From: Paramacrobiotus metropolitanus
Taxonomy: Eukaryota > Tardigrada > Eutardigrada > Parachela > Macrobiotidae
Reading direction: 5' to 3'
NCBI RefSeq assembly: GCF_019649055.1
Contig: NW_026570261.1
Location: 1-64,000 of the forward strand
Length of the DNA stretch: 64,000 nucleotides
Of the stretch, positions 22,757 through 33,599 are shown one piece after another. The notes below the pieces were generated by a model. The model ran no database searches, was not told where the DNA came from, and was given only the letters and a program-made list of their open reading frames with translations. Position 1 is the stretch's first letter. Each line of letters opens with the position of its first letter. The translations under genes and the position numbers were made by a program.

Positions 22757-24172
22757 TTCCAAGACTTTTAAGGGTATGTTATAAATATATGTTTTGAGGA
22801 AATTCTCGAGATTCTTAAAGGTCACTCTGAAACAAGGATTTTGGTGAACGCAGTGAACTTACAATCGAACCACCTGAACCGATAACCTAATTTGTTGGCC
22901 AGGTTGAGTTGAGTTAGACCATCGAGGTTAAAGGTCACCGAAAGGTCACGGGACATGATTATAAGCAGATAACGGTCACGTGACCACTGAAACCATGGTA
23001 AAAAAAGGTCACATGACCAAAACTCTTTGCTTCTAAGAATCAGCAAGAAAAACTAAACGAAACTGTCTATAAATAATCTGGTAAAATATTTGGTTCATTG
23101 GGTTCACTTCGATACCACGCCCATAATCATTCGAACTTCAATACCGTTACAGTAATGTGTTACCACAGTGAAACTAGGTCAAACAACTGGAATAAGTATT
23201 GAAAAGTCAGAAATAGCAAAAACCGTTACCGTTACCACTGATACCACCCTTACCCTGCGTTACCAATTGTTACCCGGCGTTACCATTGTTACCTAGCGTT
23301 ACCTAACCGTAAAAACCATGGGTATTACCGCTACCGTTACTTACGCTGCCACTTTTACAGTGGCAGCGTGGGTAACGGTAACTGCATGAACTACGCTGCC
23401 ATTGCGGGTACCGTATAGGTTACTATTACGGGTTACCATTATGAGTTAGTTACGATTGCCTGTTGTTTTAGCGAGCAGAGCAGCAAGCTAAACGAAAGCA
23501 CTTTTATCAATATGATTTCATTTTTGTTTGCCATTTTCACTGCTAGCATAATGTTCACTGTTATCGGTTACCGTAATTGGTTACCAATACGTAATGGGCT
23601 ACGCAATGGATTACGTTAACGTAATGGGCTACCATTACCTTAATCGATTATCATTACCCGCTACTCTAACGATACCGAAACAGGTGACCGTTACTATCAA
23701 AATCGAAGGCGACGCCAAGCTGCGGCGCGAGCGAGCGCAGCGAAGCGAGCGTAGCAGCAAGTATAACGAAAGGACTTTTTTGTCGTTTTTTTGTTCTTTT
23801 TCTTCTCTTCTCAGTTTTTGTGTCGCTTTCTTTAAGATAAAAATTAAAAAGTGAAGCTCTAAGAGAGAATTAAGAATTGAGCTTTAATTTTAAAACTGAA
23901 ACAATCTTTTGTATTCGACCAGTTTTTCTGATTGTACCCGAAAACGTCAAATATCGACAGCTCATTCGAAGAAAATGTTGATAGAAGTTTTATGAACCCG
24001 GATAAAATTTTTTCAATATCAGTTTAAGATTATATTTTTTAGTTATCAACAAAAATAATGAAGCAACAATAGATAAAAGCTCTTCGGGAGATCAATGCGA
24101 ACGGTCTTTACTATTACAGACACCGGCATTCACCGAAGGTGAATTACGAGGCCTCGCTCTCACGAGGCTTGC
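22757..24172 (+). repeat. duplicated module, copy B, with paired 3' hairpins
   Basis: Second copy of the module at 21818-22672. The same blocks occur in the same order, the GTTACC tract is expanded (23140-23695), and the two 3' hairpins lie at 24128-24144 and 24151-24168, exactly 1,500 bp from those of copy A. The outer parts are diverged while the hairpin end is nearly identical. Confidence 0.75.
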
Positions 24173-24462
24173 ATGTAAGGTAGACGTTGCATGGCTGCGA
24201 GCCACGTTTGTTGGGCGGGGGTAACAACCGATGGATTGTACCCATTATGGTGGTCAGATCTTCAGCGTTATGATCCTACTTCCAGGTGTCCAGGCCACTT
24301 CTAGGCCGACATGCAGGAAATGCCGTTAGCCTTTCCTGCGCTTCACTTCCGGTTCTGTGGGGCTGCTGCTGGAGCGTCTGCTGTCCATAAGTTCTCGGGA
24401 TGGCCGTTGGACCGCGTCCTGACCACTAGTCGGGGCCCCTGTTACGGGGCCGACTATTGCGT

Positions 24463-25742
24463 TCATTTTTCCGTTGGGCCTCTAGCTTCATCCTGTCCGG
24501 CCCATTCAACCGTCTTTTCCAGTATACCAGGTGTTGGAGTATTGGACTTCTGCTTCTTGTTCGTTATCCGTTTCTCCGATTTTTCTCGACCCGCAGTTAT
24601 ACGGGTGAGCAAGTCTTTGTCTGCCTCATCTACAGCAATTTGGTCCTCTTCTTGGACCTGCTGAGCCGTAAGGGTTACCTTAGGCTTTCTAAGCGACTTT
24701 GATCTTTTAGGCTTCTCTTTAATTGCTGGGGCCCGTTTGGGCTCCCCCGGCTTGGACTTGTCAGGTGCGGCTGTTGCTTTTTCGGTTCCCGCAAGTACTG
24801 AATCAGGGTCAATGAGGGTTAATGGGTGGTTTTGAAGTTTAGTCAAGGCTGGCGTCTCGAAGTCCGGTTTGGTCTTTCGAGGCCGACCACGGCCACGCTT
24901 TGGAACCGGGTCCTCAACTTCTGGTTCAGGCCGGCTAAGGCCATGTATCCGCAGAGTCTTTTGCTGCTCTTTCACAAGTTTCTTGGAAGGGCGCATTCCG
25001 GGCTTTTGCTTCTTTAGCAGCTTTCCGAGTTTGGTTGAGGGTTGTAGGAGTCCTGCGCTTGGTTCGGACTCTTTTTGGTCTTTGTTTTTGCACCTTCCCA
25101 ACTCTGTAGGTTCGGCGTCGCCGTCCTTCTTTTTAGTCGAACGGGTTATCCGGCGTCTTGGGCCGTCCGGGTTGAGGTACGGCTTCAGGCGATCAACACA
25201 TACGGTAAGTTCTTCACCGCGTCCCGCTCTCGGATCCAATACTTTTTCGGCTTAGGAATTTCGGGAATGATGTAGATGCCCTCGTACTTGTTTGGATTGG
25301 TCGGGTCATCCACCATATTCTTAAGGGTGACCAAGTTCCGCTTCTTGAACTCGGCCTGGGCCTTCTTTTTGTTGTAGATGGTCGCATCCCGTTGGAACCC
25401 TTCTTCAATCCGCGTTTTCGCGATTTTATGCGCCCGGTTCAGGCACTGCTGCATCCTCTGGACATAACGTTCGTTAGTCGTAAATGTTTCCAGGACGTTG
25501 GTCCCAGCGAGGACGTCTTGAGGAATCGTCGTCTCCCGTCCGTATAACATATGGTACGGCGAGAATCCAGTGGTTGCGTGAACGGCACGGTTCATGCCGG
25601 AGATCACGTATGGTAGGGCCCGGTATCAACGATGTTCGTCGCCGGCTCCGCCGAAGCCCCGAATTCCGTCCCAAATCGTTTGCATTTGCATCTGGCGTTC
25701 GACTTGGCCTTGGCCCTCAGGATCATAGGCAGATCCGCAGCA
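24463..25742 (-). pseudogene. Ty3/gypsy pol 3' end: second half of integrase plus AT-hook tail
   Basis: Reading from 25742 leftwards, the sequence opens at the integrase block YDPEGQGQVERQM, followed by NRAVHATTGFSPYHMLYGRE. It then has a GPY-like module ending CVDRLKPYLNP and a basic, Pro/Lys-rich tail with an AT-hook (KRGRGRPRK). The integrase core inserts element cDNA; the catalytic Glu would lie near the VER block. One stop or frame change near 25625 and a frameshift near 25190-25240 break the frame. The fragment starts at the point where the plus-strand Ty3 copy ends at 35.6 kb. It has no upstream pol on its own strand. Confidence 0.75.
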
Positions 25743-25797
25743 TATTATGATACATCAAATTAAAATAAATAAAATGTCGCAGTCGGCTGTACAGATC

Positions 25798-25951
25798 AGG
25801 ACGAAATGGTCGCATACCCAACTTCTCCACATTCAGTACGAATTCAGCGCAGTGCACTGTACGACTGAGTTCGAAATATCCGTTTCGTACAAGTGCACTG
25901 CACCGCTAGCGTACAGAATGCTGGGTATGGGCTATGCGACCATTTAGTCCT
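25798..25951. mobile_element. 154-bp fold-back MITE
   Basis: Two arms of about 60 bp are reverse complements with some mismatches: the outer AGGACNAAATGGTCGCATA is shared, as is the inner GCAGTGCACT. A central spacer of about 35 bp separates them. No clear target duplication was found. Confidence 0.6.
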
Positions 25952-26092
25952 ACATTGTATATTGTAAAAAACACGTATCCAAAACCCGAAAAACTAAAAT
26001 CTTAAGAAAACTACTTACTGGGATAGTTATGTGAACAAGATCCTCTCTTACGGCTTCCCAAATCAAAAATTCAACATATTAACGAGCAATGG

Positions 26093-27020
26093 ATGTCCGT
26101 TCTGATTCCTGGACATCACAACCGACCACCACGAAATATTCTTGAGTATAAAAGGATGAAAGCGCATGAGTTAAGATTTTTTATGCGGCATGCTGCGCCA
26201 TTTTGTGCTAAGAAAAATCTTCGGAAAACGTTTACAAAGTTTTTTGCCATGCTTCGCGTGTTATATGGCTGTGCACGAAAGAATCTATCACGACAACTGT
26301 TATCAACAAACTTCGAACTCAGTGTCATGATTTCTTGAAGTCATTTGACCATTACTTTGGAATTTGCGAGACGGAATATTCTGTCCACTTGATGCAGTAT
26401 ATTCCATACGCGGCTGAACTGTTTGACCGCTACATATACTATCGTGCTACGGACCGGGACACAATATTGGCAAGATTTCTCGACGCGTCCTCGCAATGAA
26501 TAACATTGCAAAGCATATTATGAACAACTGTAATATGTTAACGGCTTGCGCTTTCAAATTAAATGAAGCACGGAATGTCTGCACAGCAGTTAGCGCGACG
26601 CATCATGCGGTTTCCGCCGTACTCGGATTATCAAGGTTAAACCAATTATCATGTTTTACCATATTATAGAACCGCTGATTAAATTTATAGCTAATACAAC
26701 TACATATTGATAATTTTAGGGCCGCATTATCATGCTAAAATTCGTAAATTATTCTTCTATCCTAATCTAAAACGAGACTGTCTTTGGTGGTATAGAGAAG
26801 CCGAATTTTTACCGGAAGCTGGGGTATCCGGCGCTCGCTGCACATTTATCGGCAAGGCCACTCCCCTTCCAGTACATCATACGGTTTATCGCCTACTAAA
26901 AGAGCGTTTACGTCGCTCAGCGCCGCAAATATTTACATTCCAACGTTGTAAAGTGGAGAATTGTATTTTTATCTGAACAGGAGAAAGAAACGATGGTTAT
27001 TTCCGGAACGAGTGCATAGT
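26093..27020 (+). pseudogene. transposase-associated gene (DUF4218/Tnp2-like C-terminal part), broken
   Basis: The block NRPPRNILEYKRMKAHELR fits the PRsl..l..wKAsEwR pattern of DUF4218 proteins encoded by CACTA/Tnp2-type DNA transposons. It is followed by a KFFAMLRVLYG helix and, in another frame, by TEYSVHLMQYIPYAAEL, which resembles the family's YNVHxLxHLP block. Frames change near 26330 and 26480. A possible 84-nt GT-AG intron spans 26636-26719, and the last part runs to a stop at 26974-26976, with related sequence to about 27020. No start or terminal repeats are visible. The assignment rests on short motifs, so an unrelated transposon family remains possible. Confidence 0.4.
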
Positions 27021-27095
27021 GTGTACGGACGACAGAATTGTTATCGCAGTGGATCCCGTGATCCCGTGATTGCTGGGACTTGGTGCACCAACCGG

Positions 27096-27420
27096 CCGTA
27101 CCTGGTCCGGACCAAGTCCAACCTGAGGCACCAACGGTGGCCACAGGCAGAGGCAAGGCACGGAACAACCTGGTGCCGAGATGCCGGCCCAGGCCAACAG
27201 TGTCGCCCAGGACTTGGCGCACCACCCGACCATACCTGGTCCGGGCCAAGTCCAACCTGAGGCACCAACGGTGGCCACAGGCAGAGGCAAGGCACGGAAC
27301 AACCTACCTGGTGCCGAGAAGCCGGCCCAGGCCAACCCTGTCGCCCAGGACCCGACAATGAGTCCGACCATACCTGGTCCGGACCTGGTCCAACCTGAGG
27401 CACCAACGGTGACCAAAGGT
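27096..27420 (+). repeat. tandem repeat of about 135 bp, 2.5 copies
   Basis: Units start CCRTACCTGGTCCGG at about 27098, 27233 and 27371 and share CCAACCTGAGGCACCAACGG. One frame encodes a Pro/Gln/Ala-rich repeat at the start of the Ty3 element's coding region. Confidence 0.75.
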
Positions 27421-27469
27421 GGGGACAAGGTGCATGATCAGGACCAACCGCTCATGAGTCAGTCGCCAA

Positions 27470-28480
27470 TCTTTTTTGAAATTGATGGCTCAACACACCC
27501 ATCGCCATCACCCACCAATGACGTCATCGGCGCGCCTGGTCGGACCAAACCGGACCCGGACCCAATAGTGGACCTGACCCACCTTAACAGGGCCACATCC
27601 AGGATAGACTTGAACCAGTCTGCCTGGGACATGAGCCGCGCTGAACTCAGCAAATAAAAGCTGATACAGGCAACCCCACCCGAGGAGACTGAAGAAGGCG
27701 GACATCTCCGGACCAGAGTGCGGGACCTGACCAAACAACTTGTGGCCGCCGCTGAAACTGCTTTATCAGCCGAACTGCTGATGAAGACAAGATCCACCAG
27801 TACAAGGACCTCGCGGCCAAAGCATAAGCTGAGGTCAGACGTGTCTCGGCCCAACAGGCCCAGACCCAACTTGAGCTGACCAAACTAAAATCAAGTCCAT
27901 GTCCCGTCGCTGAGCACGACCAGCTCAGCCGGGACACCCACCGCCTAGAAATGGCACTGAATGGACTTGAGGCCTTGCTCGCCTGCACCAAGGAAGAGCT
28001 GGCCCTAGCCAAAGGCACCATCGCCGATACTGATTCTGAGGCAGACCGCCTTCAGCCCTCGAATGACGAACTGGTGGACATGAATGAAAGGTTGCAGACC
28101 AAACTCAACCTAGTCCGAAACGGATATCACGTGTTGCACCAGAACTATCATACCCTGATCAGCCGAACCAACTAAGGAGGACAGCTGGACCATACGGTCC
28201 AACTGAAGGAAGCGCTAATCGCTCAAGTCCAACAGCAGAACGCAGCCCTTCAGGACCAGCTCAGGACCGAATCAACGATTCGGGTCCAACTTGAGCAGAA
28301 CATGGCCATCGGACAACATAACTTTGTCCAACTGGACCAGGCCTTCACCCGAGCCAAATAGGTGATCCAGGACCAACATGACCGGGTCATCAACCTGGAG
28401 GCCAACAATGCCAGCCTGGTAAAGGATTACCAGGAGCCACCCATCGGATAACAGAACTGTCGGACGACCTGGACAAGCGT
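27470..28480 (+). pseudogene. coiled-coil region upstream of Gag, with in-frame stops
   Basis: Reading continues for about 1 kb with strong heptad-like Leu/Gln/Glu content, for example TKEELALAKGTIADTDSEAD and VQQQNAALQDQL. Two frames are used, and four stop codons (TAA, TAA, TAA, TAG; for example in the contexts SK-stop-K and TN-stop-G) interrupt an otherwise coding-like sequence. It may be an extended N-terminal domain of the Ty3 Gag polyprotein. The stops show decay. No other domain is recognisable. Confidence 0.45.
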
Positions 28481-29629
28481 TGCACGGAGAATGCTTGCTT
28501 ATATGCGGAGAAATCACATCTCGAGAAATTACGTTCCGAGATGTCCGCAGAGCCACCGTCCTATCATACGTTACCTGACTCGGATACACAACGCCGACAA
28601 GAAAAAGTCGAAGAGGCCCTGCGGCAGGACCAACGGTTCTACCGCTGGCCAGTGTACCACCAGCAGCAGTATCAGGTGAACATGGTCATGGAGGGTCCAT
28701 TAGTGGGACATCATCCGACCGGGCTGACCATACTGGCGCCCTTTAGTCCAGTGACCAAAGGATCAACCACGGCGGGACCAACGTTGCAGCCGCCACCATT
28801 CCCGGTCACCACCTCAGCTACTATGGACCAATCGGCCATGACGCCCGCAACACAGACCCAGCCGTCCGTGTTAAGCGGGCCATTCAACTTTGGCCCGAGC
28901 CAGCCGACGTCTTAGAATCAGACGCCGAGCCACGGATTTTTTGGGTAAAGCTCACTATATCCATCCATCTTTCCGAACTTGAACTCCATCCCGAGCCCAT
29001 ACTTTGTCTCGGGTAAAAACCCAACAAGTGGCGCTGATCCAAACCGGACCAATCAGCCAAGCCCGTTGTTCCAGTTCGGACAACCAGCTCAGGGACAAAC
29101 AGGAGGCCAAAATGGCACGCCAACGGTGAAACTGCCACCCTTAGGCCAACTTAGCCTGACAGGCCGTCCTATCTCATCGGCAGCCCAAACGGGCCAAGCC
29201 CAACCACAGCAGGGCCAAAGTGAGCCCCAGGTTCAGAACGTGCCCACCCACCCGGCGCCCCGCCAACCGCGGCAACGCCACCCGGACCTGCGGCTCACCC
29301 AAACCAGGGCCAGAACGTGCCCATGCTGATCCAGCTACCCAATGGAGCATATGGGTGGATGGCGTCCAACGGAGCCATCCAATACCCGCCCCAACCGCTG
29401 GTGAATCCTCAACAAGGCCACCAGCCCGGCCCTGCGCCCAGCCACTACCACAAGGCCACCAGCCCAGCCAACAAGGCCACCAGCCCAGCCACTACCACAA
29501 GTGGTGGCTGCAGCAGTACAGCAGATAACACCTGCACCGTCGCCAAGGGCCAGCCCACCCTAAACAACTTGGAGGCCATCGACTGATACGCGAAGGCCAG
29601 TGCAAAGGCCAATAACCACACCACCCTAC

Positions 29630-30522
29630 CATTCTATGACGGCGACAAGACGGGCGTGAGGGGATGGATTGCACAGGTCAGAAGGATCTGTAAGCAGTCG
29701 TCCGACTTAAACAAGCCGGACCCGGACTTCATGAGCCGAATCTATGCGGTCTTGTCCAAACCGGTCACGGAGTGGTACAGGCCAGGCCAACCGGGAAGAA
29801 GGCGACGGTTGGACGATCGAAGAATGGCTTCAGAAGTTCCAGAAGCGATATGGGGATGCGAACCGGCAGGCTAACGGTCTGGGAGAAATCTCGCACCGTA
29901 TCTACTGACACGGATACGAGACGCCTGAACAATATTACGACGCGATGCTGACTCTCCAGACACGCGCCAACTTGGACGACAACATGACCCTGCACTTTCT
30001 TAAACAGAATGTCCATGAGTCGGAACTGCGTCGCGCCCTGGACATCAGGCTGCCGAAGTCACCGACAGAATTTCGGGACTACATTCGGCAATATACGACA
30101 GGAAGGCGGGCCAGGAATACCCGGTGGTCCGGGCTGCCGTACCGACGCAACCTGCCCAAGTAGTGCCTCGACAGCCTACACCACCTCACGGTGATGGAAG
30201 CTATGGCTAGGACCAAAACCCGGGCTACTCCGGCTACAGCCAGGGCTACAGAGGCGGAGGGCGAAGTCGAAGAAACTCCGGCGACCAAAACGCTTGCTTC
30301 GGCGGAAGGCGAGGCGGCGGAGACAATAGTGCCAGACATAATAGTCGCGGCCAAGACGGTGGAGGCCAGAACGGCCTAAACCAACAACTAAGCCCCGAAG
30401 AAGCTTAGCGGCAAGAGGATATATATATTGACCGCCAGGAGCGTATGTTCGAGAAGTGGACCCTAGACAAGACTAATACCTGCAACAACTGTCTATGGGG
30501 AAACCACTCGACTAGCGGCTGC
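29630..30522 (+). pseudogene. gag: Ty3/gypsy Gag: capsid domain and CCHC zinc knuckle, broken
   Basis: The capsid part shows GVRGWIAQVRRICK, a tryptophan-rich middle split by a frame change near 29790, and GYETPEQYYDAMLTLQ followed by TEFRDYIRQYTTG. A TGA interrupts just before GYETPEQ. A perfect CX2CX4HX4C knuckle (CNNCLWGNHSTSGC) lies at about 30480-30522, after a Gly/Arg-rich region. In the family, capsid builds the particle and the knuckle binds genomic RNA. The following sequence changes frame several times before protease. Confidence 0.7.
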
Positions 30523-30952
30523 GGCTACGCCAACAGGGACTACAGGGACAATCCTAACCGGAATAGGTACCTTGATTGGCGAGAACGGTATACAGAGGCA
30601 TACCCGTTGGGGGCAAAGAACCGAAACCGCGCCGGCCTGGTGCCACCTTGCCAAGCCCGACCATAACGTGGCAACGGGGGAAGTGGCAACCGAAGGCAGT
30701 CACCCGGCCCAGGAAGTGGATCCGGTGGCGGAAATCGCCAAAGGCCAGCGTTACCGCCGTTAACCGACCAGCAGTTGCAGGCAACCAACAATAGTGGCGG
30801 CGGCTCTAACCGGGCCAGCCCAACTGCGAAGAACGTTTAAGGTCAGGGAGTAACGGCAACTCACCTGACCTATTACCGGAACCTAAACCGTCGGACAAAA
30901 CTAATCCCTTTGTTAACCCCAACCCAAACTAACCCCAACTGCTAGAAGTGCA

Positions 30953-31939
30953 GTGGATCCGGAAACGGCAGCCCAACGGCCCGCCGGCGGGTTCAGGTTT
31001 AGCGTCCAACTGGCGACTAAGCCACATGACCCTAGAAGTGCGGTCATGCCAGGACGTGTAAAAGTCACGCCTGGACCATTTGGCTCTAGATGTGAGACCA
31101 GACCGGCAGTCGTCCAGCTGACGACCACGTCTCTATTCGGAGCCTCAGGCAACCCTAAGGCCAACCGGTCACGTGGAAAAGCGAGACTTCGCACCACGAA
31201 TATGACGTACGCCAGCTCGGCATCCGAATCATCCTCCGATAGCGCACCGGAAGGATGGTCCAAAAGAAGTACGGACAGCGAGGTGGCACCACCAGAAGAG
31301 TGGACAGTCGAACCTCTAGAGGCGTCAAGTCCCCGCACCTGCTGGTCCCAGACCGTTGGACGACCCCTTGGATCCGCACCGTTGGTGCGGACCATCAACA
31401 GTTCACGGACTTTCCTGAACCAAAAGCAGAAGTTTTCGATCTTAAGGGAAACGGAAACATCACAACGGGAAGAGTCCGCCCAACCGAAGCCCTTGGAACC
31501 CAAGGATGCTCCAAATGATCCAGGATCAGTGTCGCTACTCCCCATTATACCGGTGATGCGGGAAGTCACAGTTGGTCTCGATGAGAACCGGAAACCAAAA
31601 ACTGTCAGAGCATGGACACACTCAGTCCGAATCGGACGAGTCCACACGCTCGCCATGCTGGACACGGGAGCAGAAACGTCTTTCATCAGCCAGCAATTCT
31701 GCACGGCCAATGGTATCAAAACTGAGCCATTAGGACGGAACACCAAAATCCTTGGTGTCGGCGGCCAAACCGCCTTTGTGGTCTCCCATTGCTGCACCGT
31801 ACCGGTGACATTGCAGGGATATAAAAGCCACCACACGTTCTTCGTCCAACCGACGACAACGGACGTGCAAGTTTTACTTGGGTGCGATTACCTCCACTCC
31901 AAGTTTACCCTCATACTGAAGCCCAACGAAGAACGGTAA
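30953..31939 (+). CDS. Ty3/gypsy aspartic protease region, intact 328-codon frame
   Basis: This is the longest clean frame of the element. The N-terminal two thirds is a charged, Ser/Pro-rich linker. The retropepsin domain starts at about 31590: the catalytic motif LDTGAETSFIS, a VGGQTAFVV flap-like region, then VLLGCDYL before the end. The enzyme would cleave the Gag-Pol polyprotein as a homodimer. The frame ends in TAA at 31937-31939, upstream of a further linker (31997-33196) that leads to RT in other frames. It is probably a surviving piece of a dead element and not a separate gene. Confidence 0.7.
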   Translation: MDPETAAQRPAGGFRFSVQLATKPHDPRSAVMPGRVKVTPGPFGSRCETRPAVVQLTTTSLFGASGNPKANRSRGKARLRTTNMTYASSASESSSDSAPEGWSKRSTDSEVAPPEEWTVEPLEASSPRTCWSQTVGRPLGSAPLVRTINSSRTFLNQKQKFSILRETETSQREESAQPKPLEPKDAPNDPGSVSLLPIIPVMREVTVGLDENRKPKTVRAWTHSVRIGRVHTLAMLDTGAETSFISQQFCTANGIKTEPLGRNTKILGVGGQTAFVVSHCCTVPVTLQGYKSHHTFFVQPTTTDVQVLLGCDYLHSKFTLILKPNEER

Positions 31940-33599
31940 AGACTTTGGGACGCGGTAAAGACTATCCTGATACCAGAGACACCTGGCCAACGGCCGGTGC
32001 GTGATAGAGAACTCAAGGAGAAACTGGTCCAGCGATACAAAACATGGTTCACCGGAGTAAAAATTTTCCTCCAATACCGCGCTGGCCAACTCCTTGCCCT
32101 AGAAGAAGGCTGGCGAGAAAAAAGAGGCGTATCACTAACGTGGGCGCATATAGCCGCAAAATTTGGACCATTTGCCCTAGAACTGGACAAACTCCATGAA
32201 GAGGGATTATTATGGGAGGATGAACGTCTAGCCCTGTGGTGGGAATACAAAGAGTACCACATGAAAATGCCGAAAGCACTTCAACAGATGTGCTCGGACC
32301 TCTTCGACGACATTATAAAACTTCGAAAGAAGTTGGCTCAACACTCTGGCATAACCGCCAGTATATGGACAAAATATGATTTGGCCCTGACAAACGTCAG
32401 GACCATACCGGACCCACTGCCAAAAGCAGCACCGCACTAGCGACAAGAGTGCGCTTCAACGAAGGCCCATACCCCGAACAGAGGGGCCATAGGAGGGACA
32501 CCAGCCAAACGCAGGACCCTTCAACGGAGGAAGTCCAATTGACTTGTCCTCTGTGTGGAGACGGCGCTGAAGCGGTAATACGGGCCATTCAGACCCGTGC
32601 TGCTCAACGGTGGACAGGAGGCCTCACCACTCCCTAATAGGGACCGTCTAACCACTTCGGAGGAACCGGACGAACCTGAAAAACAGGAAATCGAAACCGG
32701 AGAGCCAGGGAACCGAGAAGCGGATCCCACGACTGAACTGGCACCGACGGTGACCGGCGGCGCGCCAACCTCTAACGAGGACAAAGGTGGGCCAAAGTCA
32801 GAGCAGGACGACAAACCCGAGTCTACCGACTTGGACGTTCAGAGCTCAAGCGATTCACCGGATACCGACTCCGACAGCCAATCATCTGAAGAGTCCAGTA
32901 ACGACGAAGACGACCCGACCATACAACAACTTCGGGCCGAAGCACCCATCATCCGCCGGACCAGACTACAACGGCAGATGGAAGGCCTCAGAGAAGAAAA
33001 AGAAGTTGTCTTCGTCCATAAGCGGTACACCATACCAGCCTACTCAACTTGCTGGGTTAAGGTCCGCACATACCGAACCATGGACACAAAGCGTCCAATT
33101 TATTTCAATTCGGTAAGACGACCACACCGACATATCTCACCGATCGAGGCGAAGGTAGAAACTCGTCAGGACGAGTACGCGTGGATCCAGGTTTAGAACA
33201 ACTCTCCACGAGACCAATTCCACCGTGGAGGTGCAAGAATTGGCCATATGTAAAACAGTGACATCTACGCAAAAGTCCGGGCCAGTGTAAAAACGGAACT
33301 CCTACCGGAGTCCATTACACCGGTCCAAGTAACCATTAACTTGGACGTGGATCCGAGACAGAAACCTATGTACCTCGGAAGCCAGGACACCAAACGGAGT
33401 CTGGCCATGCTCGACGGACCAGTCCAGCATGATGGCAAAAGTTTCACCATACTGGTGTCAAACTACTCGAAAGAGACCCACATACTCCGGAAGGGAGTGG
33501 ACATGGACATTTTGGCCACCACCTGACCAAGGAGCAAACCGCTCTACTCCGTCAGGACTTAAGGGAACTCAGGGCCATATTCCCCACATCCAAGAAGCC

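Noticed and set aside
27096-27420. CRISPR-like array (repeats with spacers)
   Set aside because: Units of about 135 bp without unique spacers, in coding sequence of a retroelement in eukaryotic DNA.
27640-28480. Use of a ciliate-like genetic code (TAA/TAG as Gln)
   Set aside because: Other frames in the window, including the intact ones, end normally at TAA, TAG or TGA; the stops are better explained by decay.
30191-30379. Ala/Thr/Glu-rich 62-residue frame and its antisense 91-residue frame
   Set aside because: Shadows of the Gly/Arg-rich Gag region that precedes the zinc knuckle.
30913-31836. 307-residue minus-strand frame
   Set aside because: Antisense of the protease frame, which carries LDTGAETSFIS on plus.
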